Shown: positions 1 to 10,168 of the stretch, piece after piece
Layout: every line of letters begins with the position of its first letter
Numbering within the stretch: position 1 is the first letter of the stretch
Virus record (IMG/VR): IMGVR_UViG_3300027861_000090
Coordinates: 1-36,246 of that record
Reading direction: 5' to 3' (one strand)
DNA length: 36,246 nt
DNA from: a virus
Translations under genes and position numbers: made by a program
The notes under the pieces: model-generated
Databases searched by the model: none
What the model was told of the DNA's origin: nothing
Seen by the model: the letters and a program-made list of their open reading frames with translations, nothing else

Positions 1-3000
1 ATATGGAAGCCTGGCTCCCTGGAGCAATTCTAAGCACAACCTCATCCCATCCATCGACCAACCTTGACACGGCCTGTTGTGCCCACTGAGAAGCTTTCCT
101 AAATGCCCCCTGCGTTCCCGTCCTCTTCCATGCCTGAATATTATTGCCACCGGTAACATGATTGTTTATCTGTATAGCAGCATTATCAACAGCAATCTGT
201 CTGCCTAATACTCTTGCCTTCGCCGCTTCTCTTCCTTCTGAGAGAAGAATATCTAATACATCTGCCAATTTCTTTAACTCCGCACTGGAGACATTCCTTG
301 GATTAGCTTTCATATTAAGTATGGCATTGCCAAGAGGATCGTTAATCTCATCAGCAATACGACTATCCAACAACTCACTGGCTGCAGACTCGCCTGTGTC
401 CGGATTAACTTTACCACTTGTCTTATTAAGGTCAGAAAGATTATCAAGAACAACCTGAACTTCTGCATCAAACTTGCCCTGCTTCACTCCACTGATAACA
501 TTTGGCTTCAATGTCTTCCTGCTGAGTGATTTATTTATACGCTCCTTCTGCTCTTTGACAGCAAGACGCTCAAACTCACTGGCAATCTTACTCTTAAGCT
601 TCGGAATATTCTTAACGAAATCAGCCTCGCCTGTTACAAACTGAGCAATGATCGCATCCTTTGTTGCCTTCGGTATCGATGAGGCCCTGATAAGTTGCTT
701 AGTATTTTTAATTGCCTGTTTTATGTCCTTCTTTGCCAACCTCGCACCCTCACGTAATCCTTTGGCCAATGCCCGGGATTGATCTTTCAGGCTCCTCTCT
801 TCAAGTTTGACTATTTTTTCTCCTTTTATGAGAATATCCTGCGATGTATCGATATCAACATCCTTCAAAATATCTTTATTCTGAAGAGAATTAAATAGAT
901 CTTCTACAGTAGTTTCGCCACGTTCAGCAGCTATGTCTGCAAGATCTCTAATAGAGTTTCCTCTAAACGGATCCGCAACACCAACTCCAGGAGAGAACCG
1001 TGGCTGCTCATCATTCAATCTATCTTCAATCAAGTCCAGGATCCTCTGATGTAGCGCAGCAGCAGCCGGATCAGAAAGAGGAGCCTTACCATCAACCACT
1101 CGTTGAATCGCAGCTATAACCGTTTTCTTCCTTCTTCTATTAATCTTCTTGCCACCCTGCTTCAATCCAACTATGTCTAAATCTCCAAACAAATAAGGAG
1201 GATTTGTTGACCTGGCCACACTGACAAGTTCAGGATCAACAACCCCCTCATCATCAGTAATAAATACTTTCTCCGGAGCCGTACCCTGCTTAAGCTCCTC
1301 GATCATCAGTCGGGCTTCTTCTGACTGTATAGCCGCCTCAGTGTCAGCCTTTTGCTTTTTCTTGGCCAGAGGAGACTTTGCCTTCTTCAGCTTCAGGTTA
1401 TTTGCAAGGCCAACAATCAATAAATTGTCACGCTCAACGTCTAATTCCTCACGATTAAGCAGAAGTTTTTCGACCTTATTCTCAAGAGCCTTAGTTGTTT
1501 TCGCTGGCTTATCTAATTTCCTCTGAACAATCTGCTTCTCAATAGAATCTATCTCTTTGTCGATTGCCAGGATATCTTTATCAATGACCTTAACACGACC
1601 ACGAATCAACGTCTCTCTTGTCTCCGGAGACTGAGCAATTTCCTCAAGCGACTCATTGACTTTGGCTATTGTCTCAATTTCAGACCCCCTTCCTCCTCTG
1701 CCTTCTACTAATGCCAGTTCTTTTGCACTTAGATCTTCTTTAGTCAGAATCCCTGCATCCAAAGATGCTTGCAAATGCTCTCCTACCAGCAAACCAGCCT
1801 GATCTAATCCGTCTTTCACCGCTTCATCAAACGTATCAAACTGTGTATCACTCAAGGGAATCCCTTTTTTATTATCAAATACCGTTAGCTGAAACTCCTT
1901 ACCCTTTTCCTGTGTAGATGGAGTTATCGAAACCGTTAATACCTCTCCTTCAATTTTTGCAGATTCTCCTGGAGTAATAATTTTTACTCTCGGATCCAAC
2001 TTATTAGCTTCAGTCACAATAGCCTCAACTTCTTTAGATACATTAGCAGAAGTTTCTGGCGTAATATCCTCAACCTCTTCAATTTCAACCTCTGCCTGTT
2101 CAGCTTCTTTCACTCCGCGTTCTAATGCCTTGGTAGCAGATCTACTCTGAGATAAGTCAGATGTCGCTCTCGCTCCTGCAACCGGAACTGTGATGCCACC
2201 ACCCACAATCGCACCTTTAAGTCCAGCCTCCTGTATCCTAGCCCACATATCACCGGTACTGACAGGCTCGTACTCACCTTGAGCGAATGCCTTTAGCACT
2301 TCACCTGTTTCAATCTGAACGCCTTCCTGTAATGATTCTGTTATGCCTTCAGCCGCAGCCACCTTTGCAATATTAAATAAGAACGTCTTCATTGCCTGTG
2401 TAGTGGTAGGAAACTTAAGAGCTTCAGTTGCCCGGATCCCTGCTTTCTGGAATATTTTACTGGCTCCTGGCATTATCTTCGCCAACAGTCCAAATGGCAA
2501 TGCCTCAAGACCGGTTCCAATAACTCCGGACATTACAGCTCCAAGCTTCGCCATATTATCAGGCAGCTTATTTCCTTCTTTATCCGTGAAATCCCTATAT
2601 TCAAGATAAGAACTTCCGGCTATTTGATTGAACGCATAATTCATTGAGCCTGTTGCAAATCCACCACCGAATGATATAGGTACTAATGGGGCCACGGCAG
2701 GAGCAGCAGGACCAGCCAGAGCCGTTGCAGCCATTGTAGTAGCTCCGGCAGCAGTACCAGCTTCAATTCCCTCATGAGCCATTCCAAGAAGATTAGGGAT
2801 CTGTTCGCTAATGGCCGTAGCAATATAATTAACCCAACCCTCCGGAGGAGGAGGAAGAACACCTATAGTCGGATCCGGACCTTCAAGAGATTTCTGAAGC
2901 TTCTTGATCTTCTCTTCAGTCTCCGGAGACTTATCACCAAAGATGACACCAGCTCCCAATTCTCCAAGCTGAGTAGTCTTATCGCCAACATTAAAGCTTC

Positions 3001-3223
3001 GCCTCATCAGCTCCCATGTCCGGCTGATACCACCTTTAGGAAGCTCAACATTGACATTGCGACCAGGAACAAACATATATTCCTTATTGCCAGCATTGTC
3101 ATTGAGCAGATTAATCCTATCCTGACTATCTGGAGTTATGTCACCGTGGCCCTCAATCTCCTCAAAGGGATTAACACCCTGCGCCTCTTCTTCTATCTGT
3201 GTAAATGGATTTGGAACAACCAT
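1..3223 (-). CDS. Large virion/ejection protein, C-terminus cut by window edge
   Basis: I read this frame from ATG at 3223 to the window edge. It gives 1074 codons, and I checked the distal part codon by codon without meeting a stop. An AGGA box lies 8 bases upstream, and the start is 2 bases past the previous stop. The N-terminal 120 residues are acidic and polar, then comes a PPPP turn near residue 125. Ala/Gly-rich hydrophobic segments follow (about 150-200 and 225-250), and long charged coiled-coil stretches fill the rest. The gene occupies the T7 gp16 position, last in a gp11-to-gp15 series, so I infer an ejected internal core protein that helps DNA cross the envelope. I see no lytic transglycosylase motif in the visible part, but the C-terminus is missing. 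Confidence 0.8.
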   Translation of the reverse strand, partial: MVVPNPFTQIEEEAQGVNPFEEIEGHGDITPDSQDRINLLNDNAGNKEYMFVPGRNVNVELPKGGISRTWELMRRSFNVGDKTTQLGELGAGVIFGDKSPETEEKIKKLQKSLEGPDPTIGVLPPPPEGWVNYIATAISEQIPNLLGMAHEGIEAGTAAGATTMAATALAGPAAPAVAPLVPISFGGGFATGSMNYAFNQIAGSSYLEYRDFTDKEGNKLPDNMAKLGAVMSGVIGTGLEALPFGLLAKIMPGASKIFQKAGIRATEALKFPTTTQAMKTFLFNIAKVAAAEGITESLQEGVQIETGEVLKAFAQGEYEPVSTGDMWARIQEAGLKGAIVGGGITVPVAGARATSDLSQSRSATKALERGVKEAEQAEVEIEEVEDITPETSANVSKEVEAIVTEANKLDPRVKIITPGESAKIEGEVLTVSITPSTQEKGKEFQLTVFDNKKGIPLSDTQFDTFDEAVKDGLDQAGLLVGEHLQASLDAGILTKEDLSAKELALVEGRGGRGSEIETIAKVNESLEEIAQSPETRETLIRGRVKVIDKDILAIDKEIDSIEKQIVQRKLDKPAKTTKALENKVEKLLLNREELDVERDNLLIVGLANNLKLKKAKSPLAKKKQKADTEAAIQSEEARLMIEELKQGTAPEKVFITDDEGVVDPELVSVARSTNPPYLFGDLDIVGLKQGGKKINRRRKKTVIAAIQRVVDGKAPLSDPAAAALHQRILDLIEDRLNDEQPRFSPGVGVADPFRGNSIRDLADIAAERGETTVEDLFNSLQNKDILKDVDIDTSQDILIKGEKIVKLEERSLKDQSRALAKGLREGARLAKKDIKQAIKNTKQLIRASSIPKATKDAIIAQFVTGEADFVKNIPKLKSKIASEFERLAVKEQKERINKSLSRKTLKPNVISGVKQGKFDAEVQVVLDNLSDLNKTSGKVNPDTGESAASELLDSRIADEINDPLGNAILNMKANPRNVSSAELKKLADVLDILLSEGREAAKARVLGRQIAVDNAAIQINNHVTGGNNIQAWKRTGTQGAFRKASQWAQQAVSRLVDGWDEVVLRIAPGSQASI

Positions 3224-3225
3224 AA

Positions 3226-5040
3226 TTATTTTCCTAAAATTTTATCTGCTGCACCTTTGCCAAACTTCTGATCAAAAAACTTAATATTAGCTGGCGTTGG
3301 ATTCGCCTGTAAGAAATCGACTGACCTTTGAGATGCACCTGTAGGCTTAAACTCTATTACAGAATCGGTCTTGAGCCCACGAAGAGAAGGATGATTCTCA
3401 TTGTTTAGCATTTGAATTGCCTCATTGCCGATTTTATTTATAGCCTCAATCCGCTTGTCTACATCTTCAATCTTATCAACGTCCATTTCTTCTGCTAATT
3501 GAAATGCATACCTCACAGCCTTTGACTGATTAGTTGTAGAGTTTTGAGCAGGAGTACCTTCAAGCAATGACAGCACATTAGAAAATGCATCAGAATATTT
3601 GTCCTGTTCTCTCTTGACCGGACCGGTAATGCCAACCGCAACATCTGGCCTCCACCATGGACGAGCTATCTCTTCAAAATGCTTAGAAGATATCTTGCTT
3701 CTCATCACCGGAATAAGTTGCTTAAAAAACATATTTCCCTCTGATTCACTTAATAACTGTGCATCTTGGGCATCTGAAACCCTTGTCCAGAAATCTAATA
3801 TATCACTCATCCTTGTGTTAGGATTATCTTTATCTTTTAGCTCAAATTTATCTTTAGATTCAGTGGTCTTCGCCCCAGTTGACACAATATCAAATCCCTG
3901 AAACTCATTAACGAAATCCATAAGAGCATTGCTTCTCTCTGAGACAGAAGGTTTTGTCGCGTTACCTGTACCAGTTATCTGCTTTGCCGCTTCAGTTGCC
4001 TTAATACCCCTCACCTTCTTCTGTGTCGCCTCTCGAAAAAGATCCTCTTCAGACTTATTGGCCTTGTCTCTCGCGCGTTCCAACCATGCCTGTTGGCCAG
4101 CAGCAGTCTCATCTCCGGCAGCAACCGCAACGTCAAGAGATCTTACATGCTGTTCAAGTTCCTGGAACGTAGCAGTTTTGTTATCAATCTTTTGCTGAAG
4201 ATCCTTCCGAGTAGACAAATAAGAATCTTTTATTGTCAACTCCGCTTTTTCGTCTGCATTCCTGGCAGAGCTTATTGCCTGAGCGGTCTTTACCCTCTTA
4301 TCATCTTCCGTCAACCCGGGCAACAGGTCTGCATCTATCATGCTTACCAACGCAGCAGGATTATCCTGAATAAGAGAGTTAGCTACTTCGAGATCAATAG
4401 CCCTGAGCGTGTTCTGTATCACAACAGATGAGTCCTGTTTCTGCCCTTTACCATTTATCAAATAACCATTGGCATCTGCCTCATTTATCAGCCTTATCGA
4501 CTCATCACGGTAAGACTGAAGGTTTCCGAGATCACCGGCAGCAGCATTAATCTGATTAGATATATCAGCATTCACAGCGTTCCTGCCTTGTACAACCTCT
4601 TGTGTCCGAGCCCATGTCGCAGCATTCTTAGCCATTGACGTTCTGGTGGCCAGAGTCTTCTCGTCAAATTTAAGCCTTGCCCTGTCAGAAGAAAGTCCCT
4701 GCCTGATAGTATCCATCCTCTTGTCAAACTCTTCGGTCTGCCGTTTCTGAAACGTAGCAAGATCTCCAGGATTCTTCTTAGCAACTTCAAGCGAATTCAA
4801 TTCACTAATCGGAACATCCCTGAATGCAGTCGAAGCTTCAGTCGAAGTCCTTCGCGCCTCCACCCTTGCAAGCCCCTTGCCTATTTCCTGTGCAGAGAAC
4901 TGGATATTGTTTCCCAAGTTTTCAATCGCACGTCCTTCTGCTCCACCAAATGAATCACTTGGAACATTTATCTGCTGAGATGCCCGGGTTAAATCAGGAG
5001 CAGAAACTGATGGGGTTTTCTTAACATTTATTCTTGGCAT
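3226..5040 (-). CDS. Internal virion protein, T7 gp15-like
   Basis: 604 residues, mostly predicted helix and rich in Ala, Asp, Lys and Gln. There is no membrane segment or signal peptide. A short proline/serine N-terminus (MPRINVKKTPSVSAP) leads into long amphipathic helices. Size, composition and position (between the gp14-like gene and the large ejection gene) match the T7 gp15 class of core proteins that leave the head before DNA and form a periplasmic tube. The start at 5040 has only a weak GAG-type ribosome site and follows the upstream TGA by 7 bases, so translational coupling is likely. The family assignment is by context and composition, not by a diagnostic motif. Confidence 0.75.
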   Translation of the reverse strand: MPRINVKKTPSVSAPDLTRASQQINVPSDSFGGAEGRAIENLGNNIQFSAQEIGKGLARVEARRTSTEASTAFRDVPISELNSLEVAKKNPGDLATFQKRQTEEFDKRMDTIRQGLSSDRARLKFDEKTLATRTSMAKNAATWARTQEVVQGRNAVNADISNQINAAAGDLGNLQSYRDESIRLINEADANGYLINGKGQKQDSSVVIQNTLRAIDLEVANSLIQDNPAALVSMIDADLLPGLTEDDKRVKTAQAISSARNADEKAELTIKDSYLSTRKDLQQKIDNKTATFQELEQHVRSLDVAVAAGDETAAGQQAWLERARDKANKSEEDLFREATQKKVRGIKATEAAKQITGTGNATKPSVSERSNALMDFVNEFQGFDIVSTGAKTTESKDKFELKDKDNPNTRMSDILDFWTRVSDAQDAQLLSESEGNMFFKQLIPVMRSKISSKHFEEIARPWWRPDVAVGITGPVKREQDKYSDAFSNVLSLLEGTPAQNSTTNQSKAVRYAFQLAEEMDVDKIEDVDKRIEAINKIGNEAIQMLNNENHPSLRGLKTDSVIEFKPTGASQRSVDFLQANPTPANIKFFDQKFGKGAADKILGK

Positions 5041-5047
5041 TATATTC

Positions 5048-5554
5048 TCATTTTATAAATACTGATGCAGTCCTTGCCGCACCTGTTATTAAAGTTCCTG
5101 CCGCATTGATCTTTCCTGATTTTTTCTGACTCTTAGATGCGAGTCTCCCTAATGATGCCTCTGTCTCAAAATTGGATGATTGCTGCTTAAAATTATCAGA
5201 TCTATTCTTAGCATCCTCTTCTATTCTTAATACGTCAACTTCTCCTAAAACTGATGTGTCTGTTAATATTTCTATAGAGGACCCAGATGACACATCAAAA
5301 CCTGCACCGGCCAACTGCGCTCTTTGAAGACCTATAGCTTGACTGGTTTCTCTTCTTTTATCCTTAACATCCTCCGAACCTTTTTTAAGAGCAATGACTG
5401 AATTCTGATTTGCAATATCAGCATTATTAGTTGCAATTCGAGATTTAAAATCAGATTCGTTTGAAGCTGCATTTGCCTTTCTAATCTGGCCTAAAGCTGC
5501 TGTGGCAGCACCAACTATTTGAAGCGTAACCACTGCCGCTGTTGCACTACACAT
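5048..5554 (-). CDS. Internal virion protein, T7 gp14-like
   Basis: 168 residues from ATG 5554. That start has AAGGAG 8 bases upstream and shares one base with the upstream stop (TAATG). An upstream GTG at 5563 lies inside the ribosome site, so I rejected it. The N-terminus is short and hydrophobic (AAVVTLQIVGAATAALGQI). A charged helix follows, then a Gly/Ser-rich turn (AGAGFDVSSGSSIEIL) and a second helix, with a hydrophobic C-terminus. This hydrophobic-helix-helix pattern with a QLAGAGFDVSSGS-type turn is typical of podoviral internal core proteins of the gp14 type, which are thought to form the outer-membrane channel during ejection. Confidence 0.75.
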   Translation of the reverse strand: MCSATAAVVTLQIVGAATAALGQIRKANAASNESDFKSRIATNNADIANQNSVIALKKGSEDVKDKRRETSQAIGLQRAQLAGAGFDVSSGSSIEILTDTSVLGEVDVLRIEEDAKNRSDNFKQQSSNFETEASLGRLASKSQKKSGKINAAGTLITGAARTASVFIK

Positions 5555-6018
5555 TATATACACTCCTTGCTAAATCTTCTGAAAGTCACGCCTGTAATAC
5601 TTTTAAAATCTCCTCCTATTGTAAAACCCAAAGCTATCAGCCATCTAAGCGAACATTTGTTTTCTATTGAAACATAATTTTCCAAAGAACTAAACCCCTT
5701 AGACAAGTTCTTTAAAACAAGCCTACTCATTCTCAAAAAAAGCTTCCTGTCTTCTACTAGAGCATCAGTACCCAAAAGCCATATAGTTCCCTTACTACAC
5801 AAAAGAGTACCCCTGCAAACACCTACCATGCCTATAGGGATCCCATTAACCACAATGGTCCACGCGCTCCCTCTTGATTTGATGCCCTTAACCAATGCCT
5901 TGTATGGAGAATATCTATTTGAATCCCAAATCTCTTTGACATCTTCATCTCTCATATTAACCGCGATTGGCAATATATCTTCTTGTATCGATTTTCTTAT
6001 ATCAACTGTTTTTAACAA
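5554..6018 (-). CDS. T7 gp13-like GNAT-fold virion protein (DUF2833 type)
   Basis: About 154 residues. The best start is TTG at 6018, six bases after GGAGG; the upstream TTG at 6024 abuts the GGAGG, and the first ATG is far inside. The frame overlaps the end of the nozzle gene. Features match the T7 gp13 family, a GNAT-like fold: an N-terminal DI-R strand, a conserved MRDEDVKEIWD segment, W-x-x-VVNG-x-PIGMVGV, a WLLGTDAL strand and a C-terminal NKCSLRWLIALGF motif. No acetyltransferase activity is shown for these proteins; they are needed for virion assembly. It sits exactly between the gp12-like and gp14-like genes, as in T7. Confidence 0.85.
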   Translation of the reverse strand: MLKTVDIRKSIQEDILPIAVNMRDEDVKEIWDSNRYSPYKALVKGIKSRGSAWTIVVNGIPIGMVGVCRGTLLCSKGTIWLLGTDALVEDRKLFLRMSRLVLKNLSKGFSSLENYVSIENKCSLRWLIALGFTIGGDFKSITGVTFRRFSKECI

Positions 6019-9000
6019 CTTCAACCTCCGGCAATATATTAAGGATTGTCATTGGCAATGGATCTATTTGCCTGGCAAATACAGTAGCATCAGCATTCCA
6101 TTCTGGCAAAAAGCTTTTCCCGATAATGCCATTTAGAAATGCCTGTCCTTCGTTTGCGTCAACTGTTTCAGGTTTATACGGTTCAAGCGCATCCTTGCTA
6201 GGGCCTAACCTGATACCTGCACTATCCTGGACTCTTATATTCACATGATTAGTTGACTTGACTTTACCAAAAGAATCTCCCAACCCATTAACAGAAGTAA
6301 GGTCAACGCCTATTGTCTCAAGGTCACTTATATAAGGCAATCCCACATGCACCCGGGAAGCAGCATTGTTCAAAGTAATAGATCCATTCGATACTGTTTT
6401 TGTGTCCAAAGCTGAATCATTTGGATTCGATTCAGACCCTCCATCTGCCAAGACCGAGACATCCTCTCCTTCAAGATGCTCTAATCCAGATATTGTAGTT
6501 ACGGCTTTCCTGGCTTCTCCTCCACTGATATATGCCGTAAAATCAGAACCATCAACATCATCATCTATCTCAGCGATTCCATCTGATACATATGCTGTGA
6601 ACGCAGTTGCGTCAAGATCAACCCCTGCAATGCTTTTCAAAGTAACACCAGTTGCAGTTGAAGCCTTTACCTGATAAGTATTGCCGTTAAGTTCAGTCGT
6701 CCCAACTACACCGGAAACCTTTACCTGCTGGCCTTCCCTGTGGGTATTTGCGCCAATGGTAATTTCACATGGGTCTGCTAGAGACACCCCTGTTATTGTG
6801 TCATTGATAGGGGTCCTGTTGAATAGTTCAACACTGTTAGCTGTTTTATTTCCAATCTTATACCTGTTTCCATTTAGAGCAGGAGTATCGTCACTACTTG
6901 AAGTCTCTACTCCTACTATTTCAGATAGATCTATAAAGTCACCATCTGTCAGTGTAGCCGTACTTGCAAGTGTCAAGACAACCGGCAATGCGGCAGTTGA
7001 TCCAGAAATAACAATAGGAATATCCAAACTCAACCCACTATCCACAAAAAAAGAATCTTTAATGTCAAGAATGTCCCTGTTGTGAAGCCTCTCCATATAT
7101 TTCATTGTCTGTCCGTTTACGGTTCTCTCCACAACAAAATACACACCGTATTCGCTAGTGGTTTCAGGAATAGTCTCTACGGACTTAAATAGTCCATCTG
7201 TAGTGTGATGTGACCACGCCCATATCTGATGCTTCCTGAGATATGTCAGCGCATTCACAGTTCCATCATCCATGACACACCAGATTATACTATCCGGATC
7301 CCTGGCGTATGCCCACTCAACAATCTTCCTTGTTTTGAATAAATGGCTTGAAAGCAATGTCAGTTCATCTCCGGAGAAGCCGGTTCTCTCAAGCGACTCC
7401 TGAAGATCCCGGACAACCTTCTCTCCATCCTGTACGTACAATAAAGACTGACCAGCCTTAATAGCTCTTATATCACTAACTCCCCAAGACTCCTGCTCAT
7501 CAGAAGCTATATTCGTAGAAGTAAATGCCAGCGTATCTCCAGTGACAATCGCAAAAATTCCTGAAGAAGTAAATAAAAACAAATCCTTCTGCGACTTCAT
7601 ATCTCTTATTTCATTAACATCATCAGCCACCACATCAAATGTAATAGCATCATCTGCCTGAGATATCGCAGAAACATTCATGTTATCAAACTGTTTTATC
7701 CTACTTGTAAAAAATGTTGAAGGGCTATTATCAGGCCCGGCATATAACCTTCTCTGCTGATGATAAGTTACACATCTTGGCGCAAACCCTTGTTCGGAAA
7801 CAGTTGCTATTTGAGTGCCACCTGCTCCCCATGCACCAAAGCCTGTGCCATCTAATGATGTTCCTGTTTTATCTTCAAGGTCTATAGATGTCGCTGTTGA
7901 TGCCTTAACAAAATAAGTGTTATTATTCAACTCAGTCATACCAACAATGCCTGTAGGATCTACTTGGTCACCAGCAGCAGGAGTCCTTGCCCCAGCAGTT
8001 ATAGTCAGGACAACAGGATCGGCTTGAGTAGCACCTGTAACAACGAAGCCTTCAGACACAAACAACGGACTTCTTGTTTCCGGAGGAGTGAGCGTATAAT
8101 CAGGAGTAATAAAATTATCTTCAAATGTATTAGTCGATGCATCCCCAATAAAACCAAACACGCCAGAATTATTATCATCACAATATACTTTGTAATTAGA
8201 AGCATTTGGAACCAGAGTCCAAGTGCAGTCATTTTTATTTGCAGCTACAGATAAATCATTTGTTGCGTTATTAGTGTTAGAAGCAAGGCTCTCTTCTGCT
8301 GTATCATCGTCAATCGCCGTAGCAACATAGTTTCTTATCTGCGTGCCAGTACCTGGATTTGGAGTCGCAGTAAAAGACGCAGGAACTTGTGTCTTAGACG
8401 TAAAATCAACAGCAGTTACAGTCCAAGCATCATGCGCAGTCCTTGTTATATTGTAAATTGTATTATGGTCTGGATGGGTAACAGTTAGAGTGTCTGCGTT
8501 TTGAGTAAACTTCAACTTAGCCAAATCCGCTTGTGGCCAGAAAGTGTCAAAAATCGGAGATGCCTCAGATGTACCCCCGGTTGTATAAGTGGTAAACGCG
8601 GTACTGTCTATAGTGGTTCCAAATATATCCTTGAGAGTATACGTAGTTGCAGTGACCGTATTAACCCTATAAGCCTTCGCACCAAGCTCTGTCATATCTC
8701 CACCATCTACAAAGACATGTTGCCCCACAACCAAAGAATGAGCTCCAATAGTTACTTCACACGGATCTGCCTTACTTATAGCTGTGATTGTAACTGCAGA
8801 ATTAAGAACTAATGCCTGATCCTTATACACCCTCATTGCAAAGTCGCTGAATTCCAGGATATATGTCTGCTCTGTATTGAACCTGAATCTTATAACCCTT
8901 GTAGTTTCTGAACTGTCATGGCATACATCTATATACTGAAGACCGGCTCTGTTACTTGCTCCACCTTGGACATGCACAATCATGTTCAACAAAGTACGAC

Positions 9001-9091
9001 AGGCTGAGTCAAATTTTTGCAAGTCTGGTCTTCCGTAAATCGACGGATCTACCGCTCCTGCGGCAAATGAAAGTTTCTTGTCAACCGGCAT
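6002..9091 (-). CDS. Tail nozzle, T7 gp12-like, with inserted FCCH-like repeats
   Basis: 1029 residues from ATG 9091 (AAGGAG upstream). The N-terminus has the hallmarks of podoviral tail tubular protein B: an aromatic/Gly start, YGRPDLQKFDSACRTLLNM, GGASNRAG and RVIRFRFNTEQTYILEF. A central beta-propeller-like region runs from about 430 to 690. The protein is longer than T7 gp12 (794 residues) because about 75-residue repeats are inserted near 101-174, 350-426, 695-760 and 766-842. Each has the pattern ADPCEVTIGA, then VGQxVxVxGxxGMTELNxxxYxVK, then an A-F/Y-T-xGGT end, resembling the FCCH beta-barrel domain known in phage tails. A fibronectin-like strand region lies near 245-330. It should form the hexameric tail tip below the gp11-like adaptor. 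Confidence 0.9.
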   Translation of the reverse strand: MPVDKKLSFAAGAVDPSIYGRPDLQKFDSACRTLLNMIVHVQGGASNRAGLQYIDVCHDSSETTRVIRFRFNTEQTYILEFSDFAMRVYKDQALVLNSAVTITAISKADPCEVTIGAHSLVVGQHVFVDGGDMTELGAKAYRVNTVTATTYTLKDIFGTTIDSTAFTTYTTGGTSEASPIFDTFWPQADLAKLKFTQNADTLTVTHPDHNTIYNITRTAHDAWTVTAVDFTSKTQVPASFTATPNPGTGTQIRNYVATAIDDDTAEESLASNTNNATNDLSVAANKNDCTWTLVPNASNYKVYCDDNNSGVFGFIGDASTNTFEDNFITPDYTLTPPETRSPLFVSEGFVVTGATQADPVVLTITAGARTPAAGDQVDPTGIVGMTELNNNTYFVKASTATSIDLEDKTGTSLDGTGFGAWGAGGTQIATVSEQGFAPRCVTYHQQRRLYAGPDNSPSTFFTSRIKQFDNMNVSAISQADDAITFDVVADDVNEIRDMKSQKDLFLFTSSGIFAIVTGDTLAFTSTNIASDEQESWGVSDIRAIKAGQSLLYVQDGEKVVRDLQESLERTGFSGDELTLLSSHLFKTRKIVEWAYARDPDSIIWCVMDDGTVNALTYLRKHQIWAWSHHTTDGLFKSVETIPETTSEYGVYFVVERTVNGQTMKYMERLHNRDILDIKDSFFVDSGLSLDIPIVISGSTAALPVVLTLASTATLTDGDFIDLSEIVGVETSSSDDTPALNGNRYKIGNKTANSVELFNRTPINDTITGVSLADPCEITIGANTHREGQQVKVSGVVGTTELNGNTYQVKASTATGVTLKSIAGVDLDATAFTAYVSDGIAEIDDDVDGSDFTAYISGGEARKAVTTISGLEHLEGEDVSVLADGGSESNPNDSALDTKTVSNGSITLNNAASRVHVGLPYISDLETIGVDLTSVNGLGDSFGKVKSTNHVNIRVQDSAGIRLGPSKDALEPYKPETVDANEGQAFLNGIIGKSFLPEWNADATVFARQIDPLPMTILNILPEVEVVKNS

Positions 9092-9108
9092 TTAATCTCC
9101 TTAAGGAC

Positions 9109-9765
9109 TTAAGTTGAAGGACTCAGCTTAGAATCATGACCAGCAACAAAGCTGCCCCTGGCCTGTATTGATTCCGGATCAGGAGCTTTTCTCTGCGAAG
9201 CTTCATTGAAATCATGCGCCGCTGCCAGAGAAAGAGCAACTGCATATGCATTTTCGGCATTAGATTTTAGAGTCAAATCCTTTGTCAGAGGAATAGCAAT
9301 CAGCGTTGCAAGTTTCCACCCAACGGCCTGTGCCCCACTAGGACTGAGCAATGTTACATTGGCTATCCGCTGTGTATATCTCAACTTTGCCTGATATTTA
9401 TCAGTAACAATCACCTTCCCATTTGAATCGGGATTAAGCATGACATCAAAAGGAACAACAGCTTCATTAGTCGTGTCACGCAGAATCTCTCTTGCAACAA
9501 CACAATCAGAAGGATATGTATATTCATATACCCACGGCGCAGCAGGAGGAGGATCATCGTTTGAATCTCTTTCCAAAGCGAGTCCGTTTTCAGTGAAAGT
9601 TGACGCAAATTTCCAATCATGATCACCAAGAAACGTATCAAACGCACTATCAAACACCGCGCTACAGTACTTACGCTCATTACTGTTTTCCTGTAATGAG
9701 TTGACAAACGCTTTCGCAGAGACACCTGCCAGTGCAAAATTAAATATATCTATTTTACTTGCCAT
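9109..9765 (-). CDS. Tail adaptor, T7 gp11-like tail tubular protein A
   Basis: 218 residues. It shows the family signature: an N-terminal helix with FNFALAGVSAK, then NERKYCSAVFDSAFDTFL, then HDWKFAS, a YEYTYPSDCV strand and LRYTQRIAN, with a helical C-terminus (GWKLATLIAIPLTKDL). The family forms a dodecameric ring joining portal and nozzle and gates DNA release. I see no good ribosome site: the leader is A-rich (AAAAAATAAAAC) and only 3 bases separate it from the upstream stop, so coupling or A-rich initiation is likely. The next gene downstream is the nozzle, as in T7. Confidence 0.9.
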   Translation of the reverse strand: MASKIDIFNFALAGVSAKAFVNSLQENSNERKYCSAVFDSAFDTFLGDHDWKFASTFTENGLALERDSNDDPPPAAPWVYEYTYPSDCVVAREILRDTTNEAVVPFDVMLNPDSNGKVIVTDKYQAKLRYTQRIANVTLLSPSGAQAVGWKLATLIAIPLTKDLTLKSNAENAYAVALSLAAAHDFNEASQRKAPDPESIQARGSFVAGHDSKLSPST

Positions 9766-9768
9766 GTT

Positions 9769-10155
9769 TTATTTTTTAATAGTACCCTTGGATGCGTTAA
9801 ACTCCTCTTTTTCTTTCTTAAATGCAGCCTTCTCCTTTGCAAAGTCGTCCATCTCTTTTTTAACAGCAGGAGATATCTGTTTTGCCATCTCGCTCAGAGC
9901 AATTGGTTTCTGCATGACACTCGGATTATGTGCTGGACGAGTAGCAACGCCCTTGCCTACTGCCTTTGCCCATGTAGGAAGGTATTTCTTCTCTTGATCC
10001 TTAGTCCCAATATTGGATTTTAGAGTACTCATATGAGCTTTATTGAAGTCAATAATATCCCCTTGATCATGCATAGTCTCATCGCCTTTGTTAATACTGT
10101 AATACGCATTCTTGCCAACAACTTCAACCTTTATCAAATCCATCTCTGTCTCCAT
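9769..10155 (-). CDS. Conserved phage protein of unknown function, coiled-coil C-terminus
   Basis: 128 residues from ATG 10155, which has AAAGGTGG close upstream. A TTG at 10182 gives a longer frame but lacks such a site. The N-terminal 50 residues (IKVEVVGKNAYYSINKGDET) look like a small beta-domain. The C-terminus is a highly charged Lys/Glu helix (FAKEKAAFKKEKEEF). It lies directly before the gp11-like adaptor and after the lysis-like genes, so it may be a minor head-tail or assembly factor. I do not recognise the family. Confidence 0.7.
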   Translation of the reverse strand: METEMDLIKVEVVGKNAYYSINKGDETMHDQGDIIDFNKAHMSTLKSNIGTKDQEKKYLPTWAKAVGKGVATRPAHNPSVMQKPIALSEMAKQISPAVKKEMDDFAKEKAAFKKEKEEFNASKGTIKK

Positions 10156-10168
10156 AACACCCACCTTT

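Noticed and set aside
2774-3271. Plus-strand open frame of 165 codons
   Set aside because: It lies opposite the large ejection gene and lacks any recognisable domain. All supported genes are on the minus strand.
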